The notes: generated from the sequence alone by a model not told the origin. Counted from the first letter of the stretch, positions 25,229 to 34,879 are shown. The stretch: 64,000 bases of DNA from Streptomyces griseoviridis (GCF_005222485.1 NZ_CP029078.1:7441501-7505500); one strand, 5' to 3'. A program made the numbers and translations.

Positions 25229-26437
25229 ATGGGACAGCCGCAGCAGCCGGACGGGCCACCCGGAGAGCGGACGCCGCTGCGCGTCGGCATGGTCGGCTAC
25301 GCCTTCATGGGCGCCGCCCACTCCCAGGGCTGGCGCACCGCGGGCCGGGTCTTCGACCTGCCGCGCCGGCCCGTCCTGGCCGCGATCTGCGGACGGGACG
25401 AGGCGGCGGTCCGCGCCGCGGCCGACCGGCACGGCTGGGACAGCGCCGAGACCGACTGGCGACGGCTGATCGCACGGGACGACATCGACCTCGTCGACAT
25501 CTGCACCCCGGGCGACAGCCACGCCGAGATCGCCCTCGCCGCGCTGGCCGCAGGCAAGCACGTGCTGTGCGAGAAACCCCTCGCCAACACCGTCGCGGAG
25601 GCCGAGGCGATGACGGCCGCCGCCGAAGCGGCCTACGCACGCGGCCAGTTGGCGATGGTCGGCTTCAACTACCGCCGGGTGCCCGCCACCGCGCTCGCCC
25701 GCACCATGGTCGAGGAGGGCAGGCTCGGCACCCTGCGCCACCTGCGGGTGACCTACCTCCAGGACTGGCTGGTCGACCCCGGCTTCCCGCTGACCTGGCG
25801 GCTGCGCAGGGAACACGCCGGCTCCGGCTCCCTCGGCGACCTGGGCGCCCACATCGTCGACCTCGCCCAGTTCCTCGCGGGCGAACCGCTCGCCGGGGTG
25901 TCCGCGCTGACCGAGACCTTCGTACGGGAACGCCCGCTGCCCCTCGGCACCACCAGCGGCCTGAGCGCCGGGGCGTCCGCCGGGACCGGCGCGGTCACCG
26001 TCGACGACGCCGCCCTGTTCACCGGCCGCTTCGCCTCCGGCGCCCTCGCCTCATTCGAGGCCACCCGGTACGCGACCGGCCGCAAGAACTCCCTGCGCAT
26101 CGAACTCAACGGCGAGCGCGGCTCGTTGGCCTTCGACCTGGAACGCCTCAACGAACTCTCCTACCACGACGGCACCGAACCCGGCACGCACGCCGGGTTC
26201 CGCCGCATCCTCGTCACCGAACCCGACCACCCCTACCTCGACGCCTGGTGGCCGCCAGGACACGGCCTCGGCTACGAGCACACCTTCGTCCACCAGGTCC
26301 GCGACCTCGTCCACGCGGTCGCCGAGGGCACCAGGCCCCGCCCCTCCTTCGCCGACGGACTCCAGGTGCAGCGCGTGCTCGCGGCCGTCGAGGAGAGCGC
26401 CGAGAAGAACTCCGTCTACACGCCCGTCGCAGGCTGA
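25229..26437 (+). CDS. Gfo/Idh/MocA family NAD(P)-dependent oxidoreductase
   Basis: The protein has 402 residues. The ATG at 25229 follows AGGAGG (25215-25220). The Rossmann domain opens with LRVGMVGYAFMGAAH, and the family signature EKP is at residues 115-117 (HVLCEKPLANT). The C-terminal substrate domain contains GSGSLGDLGAHIVDLAQFLAGE. Such enzymes oxidise sugar or inositol hydroxyls. In a cluster with a DUF1080 protein and a TIM-barrel isomerase, a 3-dehydrogenase or 3-keto-sugar reductase role is likely. The 12-bp gap to the next gene implies one operon. Confidence 0.9.
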   Translation: MGQPQQPDGPPGERTPLRVGMVGYAFMGAAHSQGWRTAGRVFDLPRRPVLAAICGRDEAAVRAAADRHGWDSAETDWRRLIARDDIDLVDICTPGDSHAEIALAALAAGKHVLCEKPLANTVAEAEAMTAAAEAAYARGQLAMVGFNYRRVPATALARTMVEEGRLGTLRHLRVTYLQDWLVDPGFPLTWRLRREHAGSGSLGDLGAHIVDLAQFLAGEPLAGVSALTETFVRERPLPLGTTSGLSAGASAGTGAVTVDDAALFTGRFASGALASFEATRYATGRKNSLRIELNGERGSLAFDLERLNELSYHDGTEPGTHAGFRRILVTEPDHPYLDAWWPPGHGLGYEHTFVHQVRDLVHAVAEGTRPRPSFADGLQVQRVLAAVEESAEKNSVYTPVAG

Positions 26438-26449
26438 GGAGGCCGCGCC

Positions 26450-27448
26450 ATGCCGCGCAGATTCACGCTGTTCACCGGTCAGTGGGCCGACCTGCCCCTG
26501 GAGGAGGTCTGCCGCCACGCCCGCGACTTCGGCTACGACGGACTCGAACTCGCCTGCTGGGGCGACCACTTCGAGGTCGACAAGGCGCTCGCCGACCCGT
26601 CGTACATCGACTCCCGCCACCAACTCCTCGACAAGTACGGCCTGAAGTGCTGGGCCGTCTCCAACCACCTCGTCGGACAGGCCGTCTGCGACGCCATCAT
26701 CGACCAACGCCACCAGGCCATCCTGCCCGCCAGGATCTGGGGCGACGGCGAACCCGAGGGCGTAAGGCGACGGGCCGCCGCCGAGATCGCCGACACCGCG
26801 CGCGCCGCGGCGGCCCTCGGCGTCGACACTGTCGTCGGCTTCACCGGCTCCGCGATCTGGCACCTCGTCGCGATGTTCCCGCCCGCCCCCGAGTCGATGA
26901 TCACCCGCGGCTACGAGGACTTCGCGGAGCGCTGGAACCCCGTCCTCGACGTCTTCGACCAGGAGGGCGTCCGCTTCGCCCACGAGGTCCACCCCAGCGA
27001 GATCGCCTACGACTACTGGACAACCCAGCAGGCGCTGGCGGCCGTTGACCACCGGCCCGCCTTCGGACTCAACTTCGACCCCTCGCACTTCGTCTGGCAG
27101 GACCTCGACCCGGTCGGCTTCCTCTGGGACTTCCGCGACCGGATCTACCACGTCGACTGCAAAGAGGCCCGCAAGCGCCTCGACGGCCGCAACGGCCGCC
27201 TCGGCTCCCACCTCCCCTGGGGCGATCCCCGACGCGGCTGGGACTTCGTCTCCGCCGGCCACGGCGACGTCCCCTGGGAGGACGTCTTCCGGATGCTGCG
27301 CTCCATCGACTACCGCGGCCCGGTCTCCGTCGAGTGGGAGGACGCCGGCATGGACCGGCTCCAGGGCGCCCCCGAGGCGCTCACCCGCCTGAAGGCGTTC
27401 GACTACGAGGCCCCGACGGCGTCCTTCGACGCCGCGTTCGGCAACTGA
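26450..27448 (+). CDS. sugar phosphate isomerase/epimerase family (TIM barrel)
   Basis: The protein has 332 residues of the xylose-isomerase-like TIM barrel type. Probable metal ligands lie in the conserved [33 protein letters not shown] and [11 protein letters not shown] segments. Members isomerise, epimerise or cleave sugars and keto-sugars; some act as lyases on 3-keto-glycosides. With the neighbouring Gfo/Idh enzyme and DUF1080 protein this last role is attractive but inferred. It has no signal peptide and is cytosolic. It is preceded at 12 bp by the oxidoreductase gene. Confidence 0.88.
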   Translation: MPRRFTLFTGQWADLPLEEVCRHARDFGYDGLELACWGDHFEVDKALADPSYIDSRHQLLDKYGLKCWAVSNHLVGQAVCDAIIDQRHQAILPARIWGDGEPEGVRRRAAAEIADTARAAAALGVDTVVGFTGSAIWHLVAMFPPAPESMITRGYEDFAERWNPVLDVFDQEGVRFAHEVHPSEIAYDYWTTQQALAAVDHRPAFGLNFDPSHFVWQDLDPVGFLWDFRDRIYHVDCKEARKRLDGRNGRLGSHLPWGDPRRGWDFVSAGHGDVPWEDVFRMLRSIDYRGPVSVEWEDAGMDRLQGAPEALTRLKAFDYEAPTASFDAAFGN

Positions 27449-27542
27449 CACCCCCCACACGACACCTCTCGCCTCTCCGGGATGACGGCGCATCCCGGCG
27501 TACGCACCCGCCCGTACAACCAGCCCCATCCTGGAGGCACCC

Positions 27543-30074
27543 GTGCACGGGAACGACCCCACGACCACCCGCCCCGGCAGAACCGAACCGCACCGACGAC
27601 GCCCGCCCCTGCGCAAGTCCGTCGCCCTCCTGGGCGCCGCGCTGCTCGCGGGCGCCACCCTCTCCCTGACCAGCCCGCAGGCCGGCGCAGCCGTCGCCGA
27701 CCCGGGCCCGGCCACCACCGTGACCGGGGGCGCGACGGCCGCCGCGGCCGAGGACTTCCAGCAAGTCACCCTCGCCAAGGGCGAGGCGGAGGTCGGAGAG
27801 CCCATGTCGCTCGCCGTCCTCCCGGACCGCTCGGTCCTGCACACCTCCCGCGACGGCGAACTCCGCATCACCGACGCCGCCGGCGACACCACCCTGGCCG
27901 GAAAGCTCGCCGTGTACGGACACGACGAGGAGGGCCTCCAAGGCGTCGGCGTCGACCCGGACTTCACCACCAACCGCTTCATCTACCTCTACTACGCACC
28001 CCCGTTGGACACCCCCGCGGGCGACGCCCCCGAGACCGGCACCGCCGCCGACTTCGCCCCCTTCGACGGCGTCAACCGCCTCTCGCGGTTCGTCCTGAAG
28101 ACCGACGGCACCCTCGACAACGCCAGCGAGAAGAAGATCCTCGACATCCCCGCCTCCCGCGGCCTGTGCTGCCACGTCGGCGGCGACATCGACTTCGACG
28201 CGGCGGGCAACCTGTACCTGTCGACGGGCGACGACACCAACCCGTTCCAGTCCGACGGCTTCACCCCGATCGACGAACGCGACGGCCGCAACCCCGCCTT
28301 CGACGCCCAGCGTTCGGCCGGCAACACCAACGACCTGCGCGGCAAGATCCTCCGCGTCCACGTCGAGGCCGACGGCTCGTACACCATCCCCGAAGGCAAC
28401 CTCTTCGCCCCCGGCACCGACCGCACCAGGCCCGAGATCTACGCCATGGGCTTCCGCAACCCGTTCCGCTTCAGCGTCGACCGGCAGACCGGCATCCTCT
28501 ACGTCGGCGACTACGGCCCCGACGCCGGCACCGCCGACCCGGCCCGCGGCCCGGCGGGACAGGTCGAGTTCGCCCGCGTCACCGGCCCCGGCAACTTCGG
28601 CTGGCCCTACTGCACCGGCGCCAACGACGCATACCGCGACTACGACTTCGCGACGAAGACGTCCGGCGCCGCCTTCGACTGCGCCGCCCCCAAGAACAAC
28701 TCCCCGCACAACACGGGACTCACCGACCTGCCCCCGGCCCAGCCCGCCTGGATCCCCTACGACGGCCCGTCCGTACCGGAGTTCGGCGACGGCTCCGAGT
28801 CCCCGATGGGCGGCCCGGTCTACCACTACGACGCCGACCTCGACTCGCCCGTGAAGTTCCCCGAGGCGTACGACGGCGACTTCTTCGCCGGCGAGTTCGG
28901 CCGCCGCTGGATCAAGCGCATCGTCAGCGACGCCGACGGCACCGTGCAGTCCATCAACCCCGTGCCCTGGACCGGCACCCAGGTGATGGACATGGCGTTC
29001 GGCCCCGACGGCGCCCTGTACGTCCTCGACTACGGCACCGCCTGGTTCGGCGGCGACGACAACTCCGGCCTCTACCGCATCGAGAACGCCACCGACGGCC
29101 ACTCACCGGTCGCCCAGGCCGCGGCCGACCGCACCTCGGGACAGGCACCGCTGAAGGTCCGCTTCTCCTCCGCCGGCACGACCGACCAGGACGGCGACAC
29201 CCTCACCCACCACTGGGACTTCGGCGACGGCGCCACCTCCACGGCCGCCGACCCCACCCACACGTACCGCAAGAACGGCACCTACACCGCCACCCTCACC
29301 GCCGAGGACCCCACCGGACGCACCGGCAGCGCCAGCGTCCGCGTCGTCGTCGGCAACACGGCACCCACCGTCACCCTGCAACTCCCCAAGGACGGCCAGC
29401 TGTTCAGCTTCGGTGACGCCATCCCGTTCAAGGTGAAGGTCACCGATCCCGAGGACCGCCGCACCATCGACTGCGCCAAGGTCAAGGTCAGCTTCGTCCT
29501 CGGCCACGACACCCACGGCCACCCGATCACCTCGGCCACCGGCTGCACCGGCACCCTCCAGACCACCGCCGACGGCGGCCACGACGAGAACGCCAACATC
29601 TTCGGCGTCCTGGACGCCGAGTACACCGACAACGGAGGCGGCGGACAGGACCCGCTCACCTCCCACGACCAGCACGTCCTCCAGCCCAGGCACCGGCAGG
29701 CCGAGCACTTCGGCGACTCCTCCGGCGTCTCCGTGATCACCAAGGACGCCGCGCACGGCGGCAGGACCGTCGGCGACATCCACCACGGCGACTGGATCGC
29801 GTTCACCCCGTACGTCCTCGCCGACGCCAAGAAGATCACCGCACGCGTCTCGTCCGGCGGCGCCGGCGGCACCCTGGAGATCCGCGCGGGCTCACCCAAG
29901 GGCACCCTGCTCGGCAAGGCCACCGTCCCGGTGACCGGCGGCTGGGAGACCTTCCAGGACGTCACCGCCACCCTGCGGCACGCCCCGAAGGGCACCACCA
30001 CGCTCTACCTCGTCTTCAAGGGCGGCACCGGCGCGCTCTTCGACGTCGACGACTTCACCTTCACCACCGGCTGA
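27543..30074 (+). CDS. secreted glucose/sorbosone dehydrogenase-like protein with PKD and CBM6-like domains
   Basis: The protein has 843 residues with a GTG start at 27543 after GGAGG (27533-27537). A long basic n-region leads to a hydrophobic export signal (VALLGAALLAGATLSLTS). The six-bladed propeller (about 75-520) has VLPDRSVLHTSRDGELRI, LQGVGVDPDF, GDIDFDAAGNLYLSTGDDTN, YAMGFRNPFRFSVDR and LYVLDYGT. A PKD domain follows (about 530-610, LTHHWDFGDGATS). Then comes a linker and a C-terminal CBM6-like beta-sandwich (about 710-843, GDWIAFTPYVLADAKKI). It probably oxidises a sugar outside the cell. The ThuA-DUF1080 gene follows after 14 bp. Confidence 0.88.
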   Translation: MHGNDPTTTRPGRTEPHRRRPPLRKSVALLGAALLAGATLSLTSPQAGAAVADPGPATTVTGGATAAAAEDFQQVTLAKGEAEVGEPMSLAVLPDRSVLHTSRDGELRITDAAGDTTLAGKLAVYGHDEEGLQGVGVDPDFTTNRFIYLYYAPPLDTPAGDAPETGTAADFAPFDGVNRLSRFVLKTDGTLDNASEKKILDIPASRGLCCHVGGDIDFDAAGNLYLSTGDDTNPFQSDGFTPIDERDGRNPAFDAQRSAGNTNDLRGKILRVHVEADGSYTIPEGNLFAPGTDRTRPEIYAMGFRNPFRFSVDRQTGILYVGDYGPDAGTADPARGPAGQVEFARVTGPGNFGWPYCTGANDAYRDYDFATKTSGAAFDCAAPKNNSPHNTGLTDLPPAQPAWIPYDGPSVPEFGDGSESPMGGPVYHYDADLDSPVKFPEAYDGDFFAGEFGRRWIKRIVSDADGTVQSINPVPWTGTQVMDMAFGPDGALYVLDYGTAWFGGDDNSGLYRIENATDGHSPVAQAAADRTSGQAPLKVRFSSAGTTDQDGDTLTHHWDFGDGATSTAADPTHTYRKNGTYTATLTAEDPTGRTGSASVRVVVGNTAPTVTLQLPKDGQLFSFGDAIPFKVKVTDPEDRRTIDCAKVKVSFVLGHDTHGHPITSATGCTGTLQTTADGGHDENANIFGVLDAEYTDNGGGGQDPLTSHDQHVLQPRHRQAEHFGDSSGVSVITKDAAHGGRTVGDIHHGDWIAFTPYVLADAKKITARVSSGGAGGTLEIRAGSPKGTLLGKATVPVTGGWETFQDVTATLRHAPKGTTTLYLVFKGGTGALFDVDDFTFTTG

Positions 30075-30088
30075 CAGGAGGCACCGCG

Positions 30089-31417
30089 ATGCGTACAACC
30101 GGCCTGCTGACAACCGCCGTTGTCGGCGCGACCCTGCTCATCACCGGACTCTCGGCACCCGCGTCCTCGCACCCGAAGGAGACCGGGAAACGGGTCCTCG
30201 TCTTCTCCAAGACCGCCGGCTTCCGCCACGACTCCATCCCCGACGGCATCGACACCCTGCGCCAACTGGGAGCCACCGGAGGCTTCGCCGTCGACGCCAC
30301 CGAGGACGCGGCCACCTTCACCGCCCGCACCCTGCGCCGCTACGACGCGGTGGTCTTCCTCTCCACCACGGGCGACGTCCTCACCACACCCCAACAGAAG
30401 GCGTTCGAGGGCTACATCCGCGACGGCGGCGGCTACGTCGGCATCCACGCCGCCGCCGACACCGAGTACGACTGGGAGTTCTACGGCGGCCTCGCCGGCG
30501 CCTACTTCCAGTCGCACCCGGCGATCCAGCCCGCGACCGTCCACGTCGAGGACCGCGCACACCCGGCCACCGCCGACCTGGCCCCCGTCTGGGAACGCAC
30601 CGACGAGTGGTACAACTACCGCTCCAACCCGCGCGAACAGGCCCACGTCCTGGCCACCCTCGACGAGACGTCCTACTCCGGCGGCACCATGAACGGCGAC
30701 CATCCGATCGCCTGGTGCCAGAACTACCGGGGCGGACGTGCCTTCTACACCGGAGGCGGCCACACCAAGGAGTCCTACACCGAACCCGCCTTCCGCTCCC
30801 ACCTGTTGGGCGGGCTGCGCTGGGCCATCGGCGACGCCCAGGCCGACTGCCGCCCGGAGAACGGCTACCGGCCCCTCTTCGACGGCACGTCCCTCGACGG
30901 CTGGCAGCAGGCGGGCCCCGGCTCGTTCACCCTGGCCGACGACGGCACCCTCACCTCGTCGGGCGGGATGGGCCTGCTCTGGTACCGGGCGGCGGCCTTC
31001 TCCTCGTACTCCCTCAAGCTCGACTGGAAGATGGCCTCCCCGTCGGGCGACGACAACTCCGGTGTGTTCGTGGGCTTCCCGCCCTCCGACGACCCCTGGT
31101 CCGCCGTGGACCAGGGCTACGAGATCCAGATCGACGCCACCGACGTACCCGAGAGGACCACGGGCTCCGTCTACGGCTTCCGCTCCGCCGACCTGAAGAA
31201 GCGCGACCGCGCGCTCAACCCGCCGGGGCAGTGGAACACGTACGAGATCCGCGTGACGGGCGAACGCCTGCGCGTCTGGCTCAACGGCGTCCGCATCAAC
31301 GATTTCACCAACACCGACCCGGCCCGCAGCCTCCGCGACGGCCACATCGGCATCCAGAACCACGGAGCCGACGACCAGGTGTCCTTCCGCGACATCCGGA
31401 TCAAGGAGCTCCGGTGA
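30089..31417 (+). CDS. secreted ThuA-DUF1080 protein (3-keto-glycoside hydrolase type)
   Basis: The protein has 442 residues with a signal peptide (MRTTGLLTTAVVGATLLITG) cleaved near residue 28. The ThuA domain (about 34-250) has RVLVFSKTAGFRHDSIPDGID and the GATase-like GGGYVGIHAAADTEYDWEFYGGL. The DUF1080 domain (about 262-440) has YRPLFDGTSLDGWQQAG, DDNSGVFVGFP, GYEIQID and WNTYEIRVTGERLRVWLNG. DUF1080 proteins are known as 3-keto-disaccharide hydrolases; ThuA proteins are linked to 3-keto-sugar formation. Together with the secreted dehydrogenase-like protein it suggests oxidation then cleavage of a glycoside at the cell surface, with import by the ABC transporter. A terminator hairpin follows. 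Confidence 0.9.
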   Translation: MRTTGLLTTAVVGATLLITGLSAPASSHPKETGKRVLVFSKTAGFRHDSIPDGIDTLRQLGATGGFAVDATEDAATFTARTLRRYDAVVFLSTTGDVLTTPQQKAFEGYIRDGGGYVGIHAAADTEYDWEFYGGLAGAYFQSHPAIQPATVHVEDRAHPATADLAPVWERTDEWYNYRSNPREQAHVLATLDETSYSGGTMNGDHPIAWCQNYRGGRAFYTGGGHTKESYTEPAFRSHLLGGLRWAIGDAQADCRPENGYRPLFDGTSLDGWQQAGPGSFTLADDGTLTSSGGMGLLWYRAAAFSSYSLKLDWKMASPSGDDNSGVFVGFPPSDDPWSAVDQGYEIQIDATDVPERTTGSVYGFRSADLKKRDRALNPPGQWNTYEIRVTGERLRVWLNGVRINDFTNTDPARSLRDGHIGIQNHGADDQVSFRDIRIKELR

Positions 31418-31470
31418 CGGGGGAGCCGGGGGAGGGGACGGCGCCGCCCCCGGAACCGTCCATCGCCACG

Positions 31471-31495
31471 ACGCCCCCGGGTTTCCCGGGGGCGT
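31471..31495. terminator. hairpin terminator after the ThuA-DUF1080 gene
   Basis: Perfect 11-bp arms ACGCCCCCGGG (31471-31481) and its complement (31485-31495) around a TTT loop. It begins 54 bp after the stop codon and closes the 3-keto-sugar cluster. Confidence 0.85.
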
Positions 31496-31847
31496 GGGGT
31501 CCCCCCGAGGGCGTGGGAGGGCTTCGCGACTGTGGGGCAGAACTGCTCGTTGCCGGGGCCGGGTTCACCGGCTGCGCGGCCGGATTCCCTGGTGGCGCGG
31601 CCTGATGTCCCGACCGCAGGACCGAACTCCCCGTCAGTGTCCTGGGGTTCACCGACCGTGAGGCCGGGTTCCCCGGTGGCGCCGCCGGGCGACTGATCGG
31701 CGGTGGGCGGGAGACGCCGGACTCCCGCCCACCGTCCCCACCACCTCGCCTGTCCGTCTCCGCTGCTTGCCCAGCTCCGTCCAGCCCCGTTCCCCCTGTC
31801 CAGCCCCGCTCAACTCAGCACCCGACGCGTCCGACTGGGAGCCCGCC
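31496..31847. other. intergenic region before the Ebo-type cluster, with degenerate GC repeats
   Basis: No gene is supported here. The segment carries related imperfect copies of GGCCGGRTTCCCYGGTGGCG (near 31582 and 31662) and a further GGCCGGGTTCACCGG copy near 31557. A promoter for the downstream operon should lie in it, but no clear -35/-10 pair can be picked. GGGAG at 31837-31841 is the ribosome binding site of the next gene. Confidence 0.5.
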
Positions 31848-33218
31848 ATGACCCTCCCCGTAACCGCCCCCGCCTCCCCCTCCGCCTCCGCTTCCCCCTC
31901 CGCTCCCGTTGTCCCGCCTCGCGTCGGTGTCTGGCTGATCGGTGCCCGTGGTTCCGTGGCCGTGACGGCGGTCGCGGGCTGCGCCGCCGTCACGGCGGGC
32001 CTGCGTCCGCCCACCGGACTGGTCACCGAATCGGCCGAGTTCGCCGGGGCTGACCTGCCGCCGCTGTCCACCCTGGTCTTCGGCGGCCACGACACACTCG
32101 ACTGCCCGCTGCCCAAACGCGCCGAGGCGCTCGCGGCGGCGGGTGTGCTCCCGCCCGGCCTGCCCGCGGCCGTCGACGCCGAACTCGTCGCGGCCGAGCG
32201 GGAGATCAGACCTGGCGGCCCGGCCCCCGGCGACACCCGCAGCCCCCGGCAACTGATCGCCGACTTCGCCGCCGACATCACCGACTTCACCCGACGGCTC
32301 GGCCTGCGACGGACGGTCGTGATCAACGTCGCCTCCACCGAACCCACGGCGACGGGCGACGTCCTCCCGCCCAGCTCCCTGTACGCGGCGGCGGCCCTGG
32401 AGGCGGGCTGCCCCTACGTCAACTTCACCCCCTCAACGGGCCTGCACCACCCGGCACTTGCGGAGCGGCTGGCCGCCAGTGGCCTGCCGTACGCGGGCCG
32501 GGACGGCAAGACCGGCCAGACGCTCCTGCGCTCGGTCCTCGGCCCGATGTTCCGCCAGCGGGCGCTGACTGTCCGCGCCTGGTCAGGCACCAACCTGCTC
32601 GGCGGCGGCGACGGCGCCGCCCTCGCCGACCCGGCCGCCGCAGCGGCGAAGAACGCCGGCAAGGAACGCGTCCTCGCGGACACCCTGGGCACCACCCCCG
32701 AGGGCGAGGTCCACATCGACGACGTCCCCGCGCTCGGCGACTGGAAGACCGCCTGGGACCACATCGCCTTCGACGGCTTCCTCGGCACCCGCATGATCCT
32801 CCAGACCATCTGGCAGGGCTGTGACTCGGCCCTCGCCGCCCCCCTCGTCCTGGACCTCGCCCGCCTGACCTCCCGAGCCCACGAGGCGGGCATCTCCGGC
32901 CCGTTGAGCGAACTGGGCTTCTACTTCAAGGACCCGGTCGGCGACGCCCCGTCGTCCTTGGCCGACCAGTACACAGACCTCCTGGCTTTCGCGACCCGCC
33001 TGGGGAAAGCCGCGGGGGAGCACGGGGAGCGCGGGGATCAGGGCACGGGGGAGAGCGGAGGGAGCGGCGAGGGAGAGGCGGGTGACCGTCAGGCCGGGCA
33101 TGACGGGCAAGGCGGGCATGACAAGTACGTCGACCGCGATCGACCCGACGGGAGCGTCGGCTCTCCCGAGCCCGGCGGCAGCCGTCCGGTGGGCGACCGA
33201 GCCGGGGAGCCCCGGTGA
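31848..33218 (+). CDS. inositol-3-phosphate synthase-like protein of the Ebo-type cluster
   Basis: The protein has 456 residues. The ATG at 31848 follows GGGAG (31837-31841). The NAD-binding start is VGVWLIGARGSVAVTAVAG. Other family segments are VVINVASTEPTATGDVLPPSS, GRDGKTGQTLLRSVLGPMF, the GxNLLGGGDG element and HIAFDGFLGTRMILQTIW. This is the myo-inositol-phosphate-synthase fold; the exact substrate may differ. The last 65 residues are low-complexity Gly/Asp/Arg-rich. The UbiA-like gene overlaps its stop by 4 bp. Ebo clusters of other bacteria carry a sugar-phosphate cyclase (EboD); this protein may fill that place here. Confidence 0.82.
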   Translation: MTLPVTAPASPSASASPSAPVVPPRVGVWLIGARGSVAVTAVAGCAAVTAGLRPPTGLVTESAEFAGADLPPLSTLVFGGHDTLDCPLPKRAEALAAAGVLPPGLPAAVDAELVAAEREIRPGGPAPGDTRSPRQLIADFAADITDFTRRLGLRRTVVINVASTEPTATGDVLPPSSLYAAAALEAGCPYVNFTPSTGLHHPALAERLAASGLPYAGRDGKTGQTLLRSVLGPMFRQRALTVRAWSGTNLLGGGDGAALADPAAAAAKNAGKERVLADTLGTTPEGEVHIDDVPALGDWKTAWDHIAFDGFLGTRMILQTIWQGCDSALAAPLVLDLARLTSRAHEAGISGPLSELGFYFKDPVGDAPSSLADQYTDLLAFATRLGKAAGEHGERGDQGTGESGGSGEGEAGDRQAGHDGQGGHDKYVDRDRPDGSVGSPEPGGSRPVGDRAGEPR

Positions 33219-34879
33219 CCCGGCGTCACGGTGCCGTGCCCGGAGAGGCCCGCGATGGTGACGTCTCCGGACCCGACGCCGCGGTGCTCGGCGCGGCGGG
33301 AGGTTCCGGATCGGATGCCGCGGGGCCCGGAGCCGCGGCAGTGTCAGGACCCGATGTTGCGGTGTCCGGCGCGGCGGGAGGTTCCGGATCGGATTGCGCG
33401 AGGCCCGGAGCCGCGGCAGCCTCGGGACCCGATGTTGCAGGGCTCGGCGCGGCGGGAGTTCCCGGAGCTGATGCCGTAGTCCTCAGCGCGGCGACAGCTT
33501 CCGGACCCGACGCGGCAGGGCTCGGCGTGGCGACAGTTTCCGGAGCTGATGCCGCAGGGCTCAGCGTCGCGGCAGGCTCCGGAGCCGACACCGCAGCACC
33601 CGGCGTCGCGTCTGTCTCCGGCCTCGCCTCCCCAGCACCCGGCGTCGCGTCTGTCTCCCGCCCCGCCTCCCCAGCACCCGGCGCCGTGTCTTTCTCCCGC
33701 CCCGCCTTCCCAGCACCCGGCGTCGCGACGCCAGTGGCCCCCGACCTCCGTGCCTGGGCCGAACTCCTGCGCCTCCCCGCGCTGTTCACCGTCCCCGGCG
33801 ACGCCCTGGCCGGCGCCGCCGCGGCCTCGGCCACCGTCAACTCCCGCACGCTCCTCGCCATCGGTTCCTCCCTCTGCCTCTACGAGGCCGGCATGGCCCT
33901 CAACGACTGGGCCGACCGCGACGAGGACACCCGCGACCGCCCCCATCGTCCCCTCCCTTCTGGTCGCGTCCGCCCAGCCTCCGCCATCGCCGCGTCCTGC
34001 GTCCTCACGGCCGCTGGACTGACCCTCGCGGCCCGCGCGGGCCGCCCCGCACTCGCGGTCGCCGCACCCCTGGCGGCCACCATCTGGGCCTACGACCTCG
34101 CCCTGAAGCACACCCCGGCCGGTCCGGTCGCCATGGCCGCGGCCCGAGGACTCGACCTTCTCCTCGGCGCCGCCGCGACCACCGGCCGCGCCCGCGACGC
34201 CGTCCCGTCCGCGACCCTGCTCGCCACCCACACCCTCGCCGTGACGACCGTCTCCCGCCGGGAGACAACCGGCGGCTCACCCCTGGTGCCCCTGGCCGCC
34301 CTGGTCACCACCGGCGTCCTGACCCACCTGCTGACCCGCCGCCCCCGGACAGGCCACCGGGAGAAGCCGAGCCCCGCTCAGCCGGGCCCACAGGCCGCGC
34401 GCCCACTGGCCCCGACCTCTGACGCGCCGCCCCTCGACCATTCGGGCACACGGGCCTCGCGTCGACCGGCCTTCACCTCCGACGCGCCGACCCCACCCCG
34501 GGCCACCGACACGCACCCCCGGGCCACCGACACGCACCCCCGGGCCTCCGACAGGTACCCCCGGGCCACCGACACGCACCCCCAGACCACTCCGGCCCCT
34601 TCCTCCAGCCGGACCCCGCGTCCCCTCGACCGCACCTCCCAGGCCCTGCGTGTCGCGCTCGCCGTCGCCTACCCGGCCACCGCCGCCCGCCCCTACCTGC
34701 ACGCGGCTCTCAACCCGTCGCCTCCCCTCACCCAACGAGCCGTCGCAGGCGGCATCCGCGCCACGATCCCCCTCCAGGCCGCCCTCACCGCCCGCGCCGG
34801 CTCCACCCCCACCGCCCTCCTGGTCGCGGCCCTCGCCCCGCTCGCCAGGAGGTTCGCGAGAAAGGTGAGCGTCACATGA
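33215..34879 (+). CDS. eboC: UbiA-like prenyltransferase EboC with expanded repeat tail
   Basis: The protein has 554 residues with a GTG start overlapping the previous stop. The enzyme part starts near residue 176 (DLRAWAELLRLPALFTVPGDALAG in outline). The prenyl-diphosphate motif is NDWADRDEDTRDRP, followed by RPLPSGRV; about seven or eight membrane helices are seen. Two regions are unusual. Residues 1-175 are Ala/Gly/Ser-rich degenerate repeats (SGPDAAGLG-like). About 95 residues between helices near 375-470 are Pro/Thr-rich with repeated PRATDTH. Ordinary EboC/UbiA proteins are about 300 residues. The tails are seen directly; the role follows from UbiA homology and Ebo context. Confidence 0.82.
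   Translation: MTRRHGAVPGEARDGDVSGPDAAVLGAAGGSGSDAAGPGAAAVSGPDVAVSGAAGGSGSDCARPGAAAASGPDVAGLGAAGVPGADAVVLSAATASGPDAAGLGVATVSGADAAGLSVAAGSGADTAAPGVASVSGLASPAPGVASVSRPASPAPGAVSFSRPAFPAPGVATPVAPDLRAWAELLRLPALFTVPGDALAGAAAASATVNSRTLLAIGSSLCLYEAGMALNDWADRDEDTRDRPHRPLPSGRVRPASAIAASCVLTAAGLTLAARAGRPALAVAAPLAATIWAYDLALKHTPAGPVAMAAARGLDLLLGAAATTGRARDAVPSATLLATHTLAVTTVSRRETTGGSPLVPLAALVTTGVLTHLLTRRPRTGHREKPSPAQPGPQAARPLAPTSDAPPLDHSGTRASRRPAFTSDAPTPPRATDTHPRATDTHPRASDRYPRATDTHPQTTPAPSSSRTPRPLDRTSQALRVALAVAYPATAARPYLHAALNPSPPLTQRAVAGGIRATIPLQAALTARAGSTPTALLVAALAPLARRFARKVSVT
33284..33439. repeat. 78-bp coding minisatellite in the EboC-like gene
   Basis: Two close copies (33284-33361 and 33362-33439) share GGCGCGGCGGGAGGTTCCGG and most following bases, and shorter related units continue to about 33740. 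The repeats stay in frame and encode the Ser-Gly-Pro-Asp/Ala-Gly tail. Confidence 0.7.

Noticed and set aside
23843..25852. Minus-strand open frame of 669 codons
   Set aside because: It is antisense to the ABC permease, binding protein and oxidoreductase genes, which carry family motifs and ribosome sites.
24811..27048. Plus-strand open frame of 745 codons
   Set aside because: It reads out of frame through three recognised genes; its composition is almost wholly Arg/Pro/Gly/Ala.
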